64,000 nt of DNA from Paenibacillus sp. HWE-109 (GTDB taxonomy: Bacteria; Bacillota; Bacilli; Paenibacillales; NBRC-103111), in NCBI RefSeq assembly GCF_022163125.1, contig NZ_CP091881.1, positions 6,959,001-7,023,000 on the forward strand. Reading direction: 5' to 3'. This document shows, piece by piece, positions 8,692 through 17,379 of the stretch. Each line of letters begins with the position of its first letter. Position 1 is the first letter of the stretch. Below the pieces are notes generated by a model. The model saw only the letters and a list, made by a program, of their open reading frames with translations. It did no database searches and was not told where the DNA came from. Both the position numbers and the translations under genes were made by a program.

Positions 8692-9405
8692 TTATTGATT
8701 TGCTTTGGCGTTTTCCTGACCGAGTGTATGCATGAGATCCTGCATCTCGCCTTGCGTTAAATCCCGCCATTTCCCCACCTTCAGATTCCCCAGATGGATA
8801 TGCATGATCCGAACACGCTGCAAGCGAACCACCCGGTATCCAAAAGCTTCACACATCCGGCGAATCTGCCGGTTAAGCCCTTGCGTCAAAATAATCCGGA
8901 ATACGCGGTCGCCGACCTGATTAATTTCACAAGGCTTGGTCATCGTTCCGAGAATACGGACCCCGCTCCCCATCCCTTTTAAAAACATCGGTGTAATAGC
9001 TCGGTTTACCGTCACAATATACTCTTTGTCGTGGTTGTTTTCTGCCCGTAGAATCTGATTCACAATATCGCCGTTATTGGTCAGAAGAATGAGACCTTCG
9101 GAGTCTTTATCCAATCGGCCAATGGGAAAAATGCGTTCAGAATGCCCCACAAAATCAACAATATTGCCTTTGATATGAGCCTCTGTCGTACTTGTGATCC
9201 CAACAGGCTTGTTGAGCGCTATGTACACATGCTCCTTCTTCTCGCCAATCACACGACCGTCAATGCGAACCTCATCGCCCGGATTCACAACACTTCCGAG
9301 CCCCGCGAGCTCGCCGTTGATCGTCACACGCTTCGCCTCTACCCACTTGTCGGCTTCCCGTCTGGAGCAAACACCAGTTTCACTAATAAACTTATTAATT
9401 CTCAT
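8692..9405 (-). CDS. rluF: 23S rRNA pseudouridine synthase, RluF type
   Basis: A 237-aa RsuA/RluF-family enzyme. The N-terminal S4 RNA-binding domain (MRINKFISETGVCSRREADK) is followed by the catalytic domain. The catalytic Asp lies in FPIGRLDKDSEGLILLTNNG, and further motifs are HDKEYIVTVN and LTQGLNRQIRRMCEAFGYRV. RluF modifies a uridine of 23S rRNA helix 80 (U2604 in E. coli). Length and motifs fit RluF better than RsuA or RluB. It is monocistronic; no clear terminator is seen downstream. Confidence 0.92.
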   Translation of the reverse strand: MRINKFISETGVCSRREADKWVEAKRVTINGELAGLGSVVNPGDEVRIDGRVIGEKKEHVYIALNKPVGITSTTEAHIKGNIVDFVGHSERIFPIGRLDKDSEGLILLTNNGDIVNQILRAENNHDKEYIVTVNRAITPMFLKGMGSGVRILGTMTKPCEINQVGDRVFRIILTQGLNRQIRRMCEAFGYRVVRLQRVRIMHIHLGNLKVGKWRDLTQGEMQDLMHTLGQENAKANQ

Positions 9406-9525
9406 ACCTGGGAAATTCCCTTCTATGCCGTAATCAGAACATGCAAGTATCTCCTATTATGCTGGATTCGTCCTTTCGGTTCAAGTAGCCAGGCCAGAGG
9501 AGAATCTCTCTACTAAAATGATTCT

Positions 9526-9541
9526 AATCTACTAGTAGATT
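9526..9541. promoter_or_regulatory. 16-bp perfect palindrome upstream of the 109-aa gene
   Basis: AATCTACTAGTAGATT reads the same on both strands and lies about 60 bp before the ATG at 9601. It could be an operator for this gene or for the divergent rluF. No regulator is identified. Confidence 0.35.
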
Positions 9542-9600
9542 CATCCAAGCCAAATCTCGCAATCTAGCATTTACTAAGAGTAGAACAGGAGGGATGCTAA

Positions 9601-9930
9601 ATGAGTTCAAAACCTATTAAAAAAACACGCGCAACTTACAAGAAAGCTTCAGCAACAGCAAAACAAGCTAACCGCAAAACAGATTTGGGCAATGGTTTCC
9701 AACGCTTCTTCTTTAACCGCACGATTACGCCTAACACGTTCTTCACTTTTACTTTCCTAGGCGGGAGCCTCAAACCGATAAGTGGCGGCTTCTTCATCGC
9801 TAACCAAAACTCCTTGCCTGCTTACGCAACAAGCTTCTACAACCAATCGGATACCACCTATATCATAACAGTATTCAATCCTACCTCTGTCACTCGTGCT
9901 ATTTCCTTTACATTTGTAGCCAAACAGTAA
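9601..9930 (+). CDS. small protein of unknown function (109 aa)
   Basis: ATG at 9601 follows AGGAGGGATGCTAA, a strong ribosome site, and a strong terminator follows the stop. The N-terminus is basic and Lys/Thr/Ala-rich (MSSKPIKKTRATYKKASATA). The rest is aromatic and Thr/Ser-rich with beta-type alternation (FFFNRTITPNTFFTFTFLGG, SFTFVAKQ) and no signal peptide or membrane segment. It could be a small structural or coat-like beta-sandwich protein, but no family is recognised. Confidence 0.75.
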   Translation: MSSKPIKKTRATYKKASATAKQANRKTDLGNGFQRFFFNRTITPNTFFTFTFLGGSLKPISGGFFIANQNSLPAYATSFYNQSDTTYIITVFNPTSVTRAISFTFVAKQ

Positions 9931-9940
9931 GCTGGATGAA

Positions 9941-9978
9941 AACGGAGCTAAGCGGTTTTACGGCTTAGCTCCGTTTTT
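9941..9978 (+). terminator. intrinsic terminator after the 109-aa gene
   Basis: AACGGAGCTAAGC pairs perfectly with GCTTAGCTCCGTT and is followed by a T run. Confidence 0.93.
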
Positions 9979-9997
9979 TGGTGAGAGCTTGGTGTGA

Positions 9998-10262
9998 GCT
10001 CAGCGAGAGCTCAGCGAGAGCTCAGCGAGAGCTCAGCGAGAGCTCAGCGAGAGCTCGGCGAGAGCTCAGCGAGAGCTCAGCGAGAGCTCAGCGAGAGCTC
10101 AGCGAGAGCTCAGCGAGAGCTCAGCGAGAGCTCAGCGAGAGCTCGGCGAGAGCTCGGCGAGAGCTCGGCAAGAGCTCAGCGAGAGCTCGGCGAGAGCTCG
10201 GCGAGAGCTCAGCGAGAGCTCAGCGAGAGCTTGGCGAGAGCTCGGCGAGAACTCCCCGAGCT
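9998..10262. repeat. 11-bp tandem array with a GAGCTC palindrome in nearly every unit
   Basis: About 24 copies of GAGAGCTCAGC, with occasional CAGC to CGGC or CTTGGC changes, run with an 11-bp period. The short reading frames across it (ARAQRELSES type) merely reflect the period and have no ribosome site. Each unit carries the palindrome GAGCTC, so the palindromes recur about once per helical turn. It lies between a terminator and the ~273-bp repeat array. Confidence 0.9.
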
Positions 10263-10488
10263 CCAGACTTTCTCTGGCGTAAGGTTTTAAGCAGGAATCT
10301 TTCGAGATCATGGTTGTTCTTCTATCTCACCAACACTCGCTCCATCCCGATCATAGTCGAATCGCTCATGCACAGCCTTCTTGCTATGGCGTTTATCGAT
10401 CTCCAAGGACATCCTTGAAGCTGCCCTAAGTCAAGCACCGTCGAACCGTCGTGCACCACCCTCGAGCCCCCACACCATCCATCCAACA

Positions 10489-11775
10489 TTCTAATGAACC
10501 GTGTGATGCTTATACACGAAAAACTGGCTGCTTTGAAGATCTAATGAACTCAATTGGCGTTATCGAGCAAATTATCGGCGGAATGGTGATCAGTTTGCTT
10601 GAATAACACATTAGGAGTTCGTTAGATTTTATAAATGCTCCATTTTGAGCAAATAAAGAGTATCGAGTTCGTAAGGTTGATAGCCTCAAAATTTATTGAC
10701 TTGCGACAGCCACTTTCCGCGCGCCGACCCCACCCCCGAGTCCTGCGCAATTAATCTGTCATTCTAATGAACCGTGTGATGCTTATACACGAAAAACTGG
10801 CTACTTTGAAGATCTAATGAACTCAATTGGCGTTATCGAGCAAATTATCGGCGGAATGGTGATCAGTTTGCTTGAATAACACATTGGGAGTTCGTTAGAT
10901 TTTATAAATGCTCCATTTTGAGCAAATAAAGAGTATCGAGTTCGTAAGGTTGATAGCCTCAAAATTTATTGACTTGCGACAGCCACTTTCCGCGCGCCGA
11001 CCCCACCCCCGAGTCACCACACCATCCATCCAACATTCTAATGAACCGCATGGTGCTTATACACGAAAAACTGGCTACTTTGAAGATCTAATGAACTCAA
11101 TTGGCGTTATCGAGCAAATTATCGGCGGAATGGTGATCAGTTTGCTTGAATAGCACATGGGGAGTTCGTTAGATTTTATAAATGCCCCATTTTGAGCAAA
11201 TAAAGAGTATCGAGTTCGTAAGGTTGATAGCCTCAAAATTTATTGACTTGCGACAGCCACTTTCCGCGCGCCGACCCCACCCTCGAGCCCCCCACACCAT
11301 CCATCCAACATTCTAATGAACCATATGATGCTTATACACGAAAAACTGGCTACTTTGAAGATCTAATGAACTCATTTGGCGTTATCGAGCAAATTATAGG
11401 CGGAATGGTGATCAGTTTGCTTGAATAGCACATGGGGAGTTCGTTAGATTTTTTAAATGCCCCATTTTGAGCAAATAAAGAGTATCGAGTTCCTAAGGTT
11501 GATAACCTCAAAATATATTGACTTGTGACAGCCACTTTCCGCGCGCCGACCCCACCCCCGAGTCCTACGCAATCAATCTGTCATTCTAATGAACCGTGTG
11601 ATGCTTATACACGAAAAACTGGCTGCTTTGAAGTTCTAATGAACTCAATTGGCGTTATCGAGCAAATTATCGGCGGAATGGTGAGCATTTTCTTGAAATA
11701 ACACATCGGGAGTTCATTAGATTTTCAAAATGAACATTTTTGAGCAAATAAAGGTTGTTGAGTTCGTAAGGGAGC
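10489..11775 (+). repeat. five tandem copies of an interspersed ~273-bp repeat
   Basis: The anchor CTAATGAACC recurs at about 10491, 10764, 11038, 11313 and 11585 (periods 273, 274, 275, 272). Each unit has about 195 bp of conserved element plus about 80 bp of GC-rich linker (CTTTCCGCGCGCCGACCCC). In copy 1, TCTAATGAAC-type boxes occur directly at 10489 and 10538 and inverted at 10615 and 10665. An inner stem pairs GTTATCGAGCAAA (10559-10571) with TTTGCTTGAATAAC (10594-10607). Apparent 60-80 aa frames across the units lack ribosome sites. Two further single copies lie elsewhere in the window. This array and the 11-bp array account for most of the gene-free 9931-11881; 10263-10488 holds nothing recognised. 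Confidence 0.9.
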
Positions 11776-11881
11776 TTGTCTCAACAGTTGCCCCGTTCTG
11801 GGACAGGCAGGAACGAAGAAGGCATCCCTCACCCAGGTTTGGTATACTGGGTACAAATACGAATGCATCAGGAGGACGATC

Positions 11882-12502
11882 ATGCATATCCTGCTACTAG
11901 GGGCTACAGGCCGCGTCGGCCAACGAATTCTGCAGCAAGCATTAAAGGACAACCACGCCGTCACGGCGCTGGTCCGCAGCCCTGACAAAGTCACCGCTGT
12001 CAGTGACCAGCTTACGCTGCTGCGCGGCGACGCCTGCTGCGCAGCCGATATCGATGCCGCAGTACGCGGCGTCGATGTGGTCATAAGCTGCCTCGGGACC
12101 GATGGCAGCACGGTCTTGACTGCCTATACGTCCCTGCTTATCGGGGCGATGCAAACACACGGCGTGAGCCGAGTCGTGACTGTCGGCACAGCCGGCATCC
12201 TGCAGAGCCGGGAGCATCCCGGCCTGCTGCGCTATGAGGCGCCGGACACCAGGCGCTCCTCTACGCGGGCTGCGGAAGAGCATCGCCGCGCGTGGGAGCT
12301 GCTCGCCGAATCGGATTTACATTGGACAGTTGTATGTCCAACCTATCTGCCGGGCGGCGAGCCGCAAGGTCAGTACCGCGTTGAGCGGGACTTTTTGCCG
12401 GACGGGGGGACGTCGATCACCGTAGGCGATACCGCGGCGTTCACCTATCGCGTGGCCTGCGATGATGAGTACGCAGGGTGCCGCGTGGGTCTTGCTTATT
12501 AA
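11882..12502 (+). CDS. NAD(P)-binding protein of the atypical SDR / NmrA-like type
   Basis: A 206-aa Rossmann protein. The dinucleotide-binding loop is at the extreme N-terminus (MHILLLGATGRVGQRI), followed by ALVRSPDKV after strand 2 (Arg suits NADP), GVDVVISCLGT and VVTVGTAGIL, as in NAD(P)H-binding flavin-reductase-like and NmrA-like proteins (PF13460 type). The usual SDR YxxxK catalytic pair is not evident, so it may be a reductase with a non-classical site or a sensor. AGGAGGACGATC gives a strong ribosome site. It lies directly after the last repeat copy. Confidence 0.85.
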   Translation: MHILLLGATGRVGQRILQQALKDNHAVTALVRSPDKVTAVSDQLTLLRGDACCAADIDAAVRGVDVVISCLGTDGSTVLTAYTSLLIGAMQTHGVSRVVTVGTAGILQSREHPGLLRYEAPDTRRSSTRAAEEHRRAWELLAESDLHWTVVCPTYLPGGEPQGQYRVERDFLPDGGTSITVGDTAAFTYRVACDDEYAGCRVGLAY

Positions 12503-12546
12503 CAGCGCGGATGTCCGCAAAGCGTCAAGCGCCCTGCGCCAAACAC

Positions 12547-12597
12547 AAAAAGAGGCCCGCCCAAAAGGTTGAAAACCTAGAGGGGGCGCCTCTTTTT
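12547..12597. terminator. bidirectional intrinsic terminator between convergent genes
   Basis: AAAAAGAGGC pairs with GCCTCTTTTT, with inner GCCC/GGGC and AGGTT/ACCT pairing. It has T runs on both strands and lies between convergent genes. Confidence 0.88.
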
Positions 12598-12618
12598 GCT
12601 ATTGTAGCGTAGAATTGA

Positions 12619-12930
12619 TTAACCTCTGCCTCGATATCGGGACAGCTCCCGAACATTGATCAATGAAATCACGATCCCAATAACTCGGAACACAATCCCA
12701 AGTAGAGGAATAAAGCTTAGAAAGGCTACTACGATATTGATAATCGTCTTTATTGTCGTGCCATTGTTTGTAAGGAAGGCAAAAACCAGGTTGACGAAAA
12801 CCAACGGAATTACCCACGTATACGACCACAAGTAAGCAAATGGAATAAGGCCGATCAAGTAGCCGACAGCAACGGCAATCTCCGATAAAAGCTGCAGCAA
12901 ATTCAACAATCGAACGGTATCAGAACGCAT
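12619..12930 (-). CDS. small multi-pass membrane protein, unknown function
   Basis: About 103 aa with three to four hydrophobic segments (AVAVGYLIGLIPFAYLW, WVIPLVFVNLVFAFL, IINIVVAFLSFIPLLGIVF, VIGIVISLI) and a basic C-terminus (RELSRYRGRG). The second of two adjacent ATG codons (12930) is chosen because the GGGAGG site is about 7 nt upstream. It is not obviously linked to the exporter genes that follow on the same strand. No family recognised with confidence. Confidence 0.75.
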   Translation of the reverse strand: MRSDTVRLLNLLQLLSEIAVAVGYLIGLIPFAYLWSYTWVIPLVFVNLVFAFLTNNGTTIKTIINIVVAFLSFIPLLGIVFRVIGIVISLINVRELSRYRGRG

Positions 12931-13023
12931 CATCGTTCCTCCCTTTCAAGGAAAAAGTGAAGTCTCTTTTCCATTGTAGCATAGCCATATGCGATCGTCT
13001 TTAGCCCTTTTGTGCGGTTCGTC

Positions 13024-15078
13024 CTACGAACTCGGAAGCACTTCGCCCTCGATGTCAGCTGCTGTCTCCCGATGTCCAGCCTGCAGCTGGTACATCTGAT
13101 AGTAACGCCCGAACTGCTGCATCAGTTCGTCGTGATTGCCTCGCTCGACGATTTCGCCATGGTCGAGCACGAGAATTTGGTCGGCGCTTTTGATCGTCGA
13201 CAAACGGTGGGCAATGATGAAGGTGGTCCGCCCCTTCGACAGCACTTCCAGCGCGGCCTGAATAATGGCCTCGGTTTCCGTGTCGATGGAGGCCGTTGCC
13301 TCATCGAGGATCAGGATCGCCGGGTCGAACGCCAATGCCCGAGCGAAGGATATAAGCTGCCGCTGTCCGGCTGACAGCGTGCTGCCCTTCTCAATCACAG
13401 GCTCATCGATGCCGTGCGGCAGGCTCTTGAACATCTCCTCTGCCCCAACCTCGCGCAGCGCGGCTTCGACCCGTTCCCGGGTAATGGACGGATCATCCAA
13501 CGAAACGTTGGAGGCAATCGTCCCTGTGAACAGGAACGGATCCTGCAGTACGATGCCCATATGCTGACGCAGCATCTGTTTGGGCATCTCCCTTACGTCT
13601 CGGCCGTCCACCGTGATGCGGCCTTCGTCCACATCGTAGAAGCGAAAGAGCAGATTCAAGATGGAGCTTTTGCCTGATCCGGTGTGCCCAACCAGCGCAA
13701 CTGTCTGACCTTGTTTCGCTTCAAAGTTGATGTCCTTGAGCACATCCTCGCCTTCTTTATAAGCAAAGCGTACCTGCTCGAACTTCACGTTACCCAGATA
13801 GCGGTCCGCTTTCCCATCAACGACATCGATGCCTCGCTCATCCAGAAGTTCAAAGACACGATCAGCCGATACAAGCGCCCGTTCCAGATTCGGCAATTGA
13901 TTCACAATCCCGACCATGGGATGGAACATCCGATTCAAATAGTCGACGAAAGCATACAAAACGCCGACCGTAATCAGCGTATTCAAGGTACTTCCCCCTA
14001 CATACCAGATGAGTCCGAAAAAGAAGAGATTCCGCACGACATTCATCAGATTGTGAGAAGTGAATGAGTTTAGACTGAGCAATTTGTTTTGATAGGAGGT
14101 ATATTCGTCATTCAATTGTTCGAACTCTTCAATGGTTTCCTTTTGCCGGCGAAAAGCTTGAATGATCGGCATCCCTTGGATGGATTCATTAATAATCCCA
14201 TTGATGGAGCCAATTCGTTCACGAATCTCGTGATTGAAATAGGACGCATACTTCCGATAAACCACAATCCACACGTAAAGCAAAGGAATGACTGGCAGCG
14301 TGAACAGCGCTAAGCGATAATCCAGAATGAATAAGGCCGCAATAATACCAATGATATAGATCGTTCCTGTAAAAAAGTTTGCCAACACTTGAATGTACAG
14401 ATCTTTTACGGACTCCGTATCATTCGTAATTCGGGAGACAATTTTACCTGCTGGCTGATTATCGAAATAGTTGATCGGCAGCCGTTGAATTTGCGCGAAA
14501 ACATCGCTTCGCATCCGCTGTATGATCCGATTGGCTGCGGACTGCAGCAAGTATCGCTGCCCATAAGTGAAGGCGGCCCCTATGAAAATCAACACCAAAT
14601 ATAGTCCTGCCAGCTTCATCAAGCTTACAAATTCAGGCTTATAGAACGTGTACAGCTGCCCAGCGCCTAGCTTTTTCACCGCATACTCTGCCTTCTCCGT
14701 GCCTTGTGTAATTGTCAGCATACCGCTGTCTGCAAGCTTACGCACACCATCAAAAGCAATCGCTTGATCGACCCATACGAACTGGCTGCCGACCTGCAAA
14801 ATGCGAACTTCCTTGCCCTTCGTTTCCCCTTCCGGGAAATTATCCCCGCGCAGGTAATACGTTCCCTCATAGGGAACCGCTTTGTTTGTTTGTGTGGCCG
14901 ACAACGTCTGGTACCACGGTTTTTCAATGCCGAGAATATGTGTATCGATCATCTGCCGCGCGATAAAAGGTCCCGCCAACTCGGTTGCCACCGCGATTGC
15001 TAAGAAGAGCAGCGCGATGAGCAGGGGCTTTTTGAAAATAGCCGCGTATTGAAATAATCGCTTGCCTGTTTGTTTCAT
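13024..15078 (-). CDS. bmrD: heterodimeric multidrug ABC exporter half, BmrD/YheH-like
   Basis: An ABC half-transporter of about 684 aa with an N-terminal six-helix membrane domain and a C-terminal ATPase. An extra ~100-residue insert follows the first membrane helix (about residues 55-155), matching the extracellular domain known in BmrD-type subunits. Walker A is GHTGSGKSS and Walker B is canonical with the catalytic Glu (ILILDEATAS). The signature is altered, STLSAGQRQ instead of LSGGQ, as expected for one half of an asymmetric pair. An in-frame GTG at 15111 is possible, but the ATG at 15078 has an AAGGTGA site about 9 nt upstream. It follows the partner gene at 15130-16875. Drug substrates are inferred by family. 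Confidence 0.9.
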   Translation of the reverse strand: MKQTGKRLFQYAAIFKKPLLIALLFLAIAVATELAGPFIARQMIDTHILGIEKPWYQTLSATQTNKAVPYEGTYYLRGDNFPEGETKGKEVRILQVGSQFVWVDQAIAFDGVRKLADSGMLTITQGTEKAEYAVKKLGAGQLYTFYKPEFVSLMKLAGLYLVLIFIGAAFTYGQRYLLQSAANRIIQRMRSDVFAQIQRLPINYFDNQPAGKIVSRITNDTESVKDLYIQVLANFFTGTIYIIGIIAALFILDYRLALFTLPVIPLLYVWIVVYRKYASYFNHEIRERIGSINGIINESIQGMPIIQAFRRQKETIEEFEQLNDEYTSYQNKLLSLNSFTSHNLMNVVRNLFFFGLIWYVGGSTLNTLITVGVLYAFVDYLNRMFHPMVGIVNQLPNLERALVSADRVFELLDERGIDVVDGKADRYLGNVKFEQVRFAYKEGEDVLKDINFEAKQGQTVALVGHTGSGKSSILNLLFRFYDVDEGRITVDGRDVREMPKQMLRQHMGIVLQDPFLFTGTIASNVSLDDPSITRERVEAALREVGAEEMFKSLPHGIDEPVIEKGSTLSAGQRQLISFARALAFDPAILILDEATASIDTETEAIIQAALEVLSKGRTTFIIAHRLSTIKSADQILVLDHGEIVERGNHDELMQQFGRYYQMYQLQAGHRETAADIEGEVLPSS

Positions 15079-15129
15079 GAGAGGTTTCACCTTCTTTTCC
15101 TTGTTCTTCACTGTGTTTCTATCTTCACG

Positions 15130-16875
15130 CTAAACCTGCGTCTGCTCTTCTAATTGCTGCCTGTCATACTGCTCTTTGTACCATCCGCCGCGGGCAAGAA
15201 GCTCCTCATGGGTGCCTTCTTCCACGATATACCCCTCGTCGAGGACAAGGATCCAATCGGCATGCTGAACCGCAGAAAGGCGGTGCGTCGTAATGAGCGT
15301 TGTTTTGCCAGCACGTTCCGAGCGAATGCCGCGGATGATCTCCGCTTCTGTTTTGGCATCTACAGCCGAAAGAGCATCATCGAGTATCAAGATTTCCGGA
15401 TCTACATAAAGCGCCCGGGCAATCGAAACGCGCTGCTTCTGACCGCCGGACAAGGCCACACCTCGCTCGCCAACCAAGGTTTGCAAGCCTTCTGGCAGGA
15501 ATTCCACGTCCTTACGGAAAGCGGCAAGCTCTAAGGCTTGTTCGAGCTGTTCCTCCGTGCCTTTGCCCTTGCCGAACATAATGTTCTCTTTGACAGTTTT
15601 GGAAAAGAGTATCGGCTCCTGCGGCACGTAACCGATCCATCCGTGAACCGTATCCATGGTCAGCTTCTCAATCGGAGTATCCGACAACGTAATCGCTCCC
15701 TGACCTGTTGGATATTCTCTCAACAACTGCTTCAGCAGTGTTGTTTTGCCACTGCCGGTACGGCCTACAATCCCAAGCGTCTGTCCGCGCTGCAACTGGA
15801 ACGAAATATTCACCAAATTATCGATGGATGAAGTCGGGTAACGAAATGTAACGTTTTGAAAGCTGATCGTATTCGGCAAAAGCAGTGTCGTCGCCTGCGG
15901 ATCCTCTTTCACATCAGGCTTGTAGCCCAGTGTCTCATTCACCCGATCGAGGGACGCATTCCCGCGCTGCATGATGTTCATCAACTCGCCAATGGCGAAC
16001 ATCGGCCAGATGAGCATCCCCAGGAACGTATTGAAAGATACCAGTTCACCGAGTGTCAACTCGCTATGAAAGACCATATAACCGCCGTAGCAAAGCCCGA
16101 TTAGATAGGAAATGCCGACAAGAATTTTGACCGTTGGTTCAAAAAGGGCATCAATGACAGCCACTGCGATATTTTTTTGGAAAACGTCGTCTGTCATAGT
16201 TTTGAAGCTTCTTTCACTTGCCTTCTCTTGCACAAAAGCGCGGATGACCCGCACGCCGGCAATCGTCTCCAGGACACGATCATTCATTTGTCCGAAAGCA
16301 TCTTGTGCGCGGATGAACCTCTCGTGAATGCGCCCGCCATAGACGGTGATGGCGATCGCCATAATCGGCAGCGGGAGAATCGCGGCCAAAGTGAGCTTCC
16401 AGCTAATGAAGAAACCCATCATAGCCAGAATCGTCAACATAAACAACGTCGAATCTACAAAAGTCAAAATACCGAAACCCGCTGTCGTGGACACCGCTTG
16501 CAGATCATTCGTAGCTCTCGCCATCAGATCGCCAGTACGGTTCCGCTCATAGAATGTAGGTGTCATACGCAGCAAATGTCTCATTAATCGCGAACGGAGT
16601 ATGCGTTCCAGGACGAAGGCTCCCCCAAACAACTGATACAGCCAGACGTAAGATAAACCGTAGCCCGCAACGATGAGCACGCCCCAAAAGGCGAGCAATT
16701 GGACCAACTTGCTTCCTGTCAAAGTTCCCATGTGAATCCCGTCAATCGCATAGCCAATCAGCTTAGGCGGGATGACATCAATGATTCCCACGATGATCAA
16801 TAGCCCGATGGCTAACGTGTATCGCTTCCAGTTCATTCGGAAAAACCAAGCTAATTTCTTCAATACCGTAAACAT
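15130..16875 (-). CDS. bmrC: heterodimeric multidrug ABC exporter half, BmrC/YheI-like
   Basis: A 581-aa ABC half-transporter with six membrane helices in about the first 310 residues and a C-terminal ATPase. Walker A is GRTGSGKTT and the signature is canonical (VALSGGQKQR). The residue after Walker B is Asp, not Glu (ILILDDALSAVD), which makes one nucleotide site catalytically weak. This complements the altered signature in the partner, so both fall in the same degenerate composite site. The length matches B. subtilis BmrC. A GAGGAG site precedes the ATG. Upstream lie a promoter, leader peptide and attenuator like those of bmrBCD. Confidence 0.92.
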   Translation of the reverse strand: MFTVLKKLAWFFRMNWKRYTLAIGLLIIVGIIDVIPPKLIGYAIDGIHMGTLTGSKLVQLLAFWGVLIVAGYGLSYVWLYQLFGGAFVLERILRSRLMRHLLRMTPTFYERNRTGDLMARATNDLQAVSTTAGFGILTFVDSTLFMLTILAMMGFFISWKLTLAAILPLPIMAIAITVYGGRIHERFIRAQDAFGQMNDRVLETIAGVRVIRAFVQEKASERSFKTMTDDVFQKNIAVAVIDALFEPTVKILVGISYLIGLCYGGYMVFHSELTLGELVSFNTFLGMLIWPMFAIGELMNIMQRGNASLDRVNETLGYKPDVKEDPQATTLLLPNTISFQNVTFRYPTSSIDNLVNISFQLQRGQTLGIVGRTGSGKTTLLKQLLREYPTGQGAITLSDTPIEKLTMDTVHGWIGYVPQEPILFSKTVKENIMFGKGKGTEEQLEQALELAAFRKDVEFLPEGLQTLVGERGVALSGGQKQRVSIARALYVDPEILILDDALSAVDAKTEAEIIRGIRSERAGKTTLITTHRLSAVQHADWILVLDEGYIVEEGTHEELLARGGWYKEQYDRQQLEEQTQV

Positions 16876-16969
16876 CTATCTTGTCACTCCTCTCAAATGG
16901 TGCAAACGAATACGTACTTTTCCACGCAAAAAGACACACCGCACGCAGCGATATGCCTTCTAGAACCAG

Positions 16970-17008
16970 AAAAGCGCACGTCACGAACTTCTCGTAACCT
17001 GCGCTTTG
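16970..17008 (-). terminator. attenuator terminator before the bmrCD-like operon
   Basis: On the minus strand AAAGCGCA-G-GTTACGA pairs with TTCGTGACGTGCGCTTTT, loop GAAG, followed by TTTTC. It lies between the leader peptide stop and the first exporter gene. Its 5' arm can instead pair with the leader-coding segment at 17069-17079. Confidence 0.8.
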
Positions 17009-17046
17009 GGATCAGCGTTTATGTTGAGGTGGCAGCACATACGACA

Positions 17047-17151
17047 CTAGGCGTGCGTACGGACTGATAAGCGGGTTACATCATATGAAATTATATAGGT
17101 ATCATGCTTCTTGCTTAGATGAATAAATCGCACTCCAGCCATATCAATCAT
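17047..17151 (-). CDS. 34-aa leader peptide, BmrB-like attenuator
   Basis: The ATG at 17151 has a near-perfect ribosome site (AAGGAGGGTTACAGG) and lies about 48 nt downstream of the -10 box of a strong promoter. The peptide begins MIDMAGVRFIHLSKKHDTYI and ends DVTRLSVRTHA. A terminator and the bmrCD-like genes follow. In B. subtilis bmrCD is controlled by ribosome-mediated attenuation at the bmrB leader, and this layout is the same. The codons for DVTRL contain AAGCGGGTTAC (plus strand, 17069-17079), complementary to the terminator 5' arm. The role is inferred from layout, not from recognised sequence identity. Confidence 0.8.
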   Translation of the reverse strand: MIDMAGVRFIHLSKKHDTYIISYDVTRLSVRTHA

Positions 17152-17198
17152 CCTGTAACCCTCCTTCCAAAAGTTGTATATTCAAGCTTACAGAGGTG

Positions 17199-17228
17199 AT
17201 CTTACCACCCTTTTCAAGCCTCTGTCAA
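17199..17228 (-). promoter_or_regulatory. promoter of the leader-bmrCD operon
   Basis: TTGACA (17223-17228 on minus) and TAAGAT (17199-17204) are 18 bp apart, a strong sigma-A-type promoter. Confidence 0.8.
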
Positions 17229-17379
17229 TCGGAGAGAAAAACTATAATTGAACTATCTGAACAACCTATTTCGCATCAAATTACTTGCCTTTAGCGCATC
17301 CCAACTGTCACACATGTTTCATAATTCCCCGGCATATCCATAGCATATGAGTTCTTAGCGCATAGGGGAGTGAGTGTGC

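Noticed and set aside
9978..10418. Frames of 98-146 codons over the 11-bp array
   Set aside because: The repetitive SSARAQREL-type peptide is a by-product of the 11-bp period; there is no ribosome site or conserved extension.
10489..11775. CRISPR array or 61-81 codon genes in the 273-bp repeats
   Set aside because: The period is far too long and the whole unit is repeated, with no variable spacers. Frames lack ribosome sites and are shared only because the DNA is repeated.
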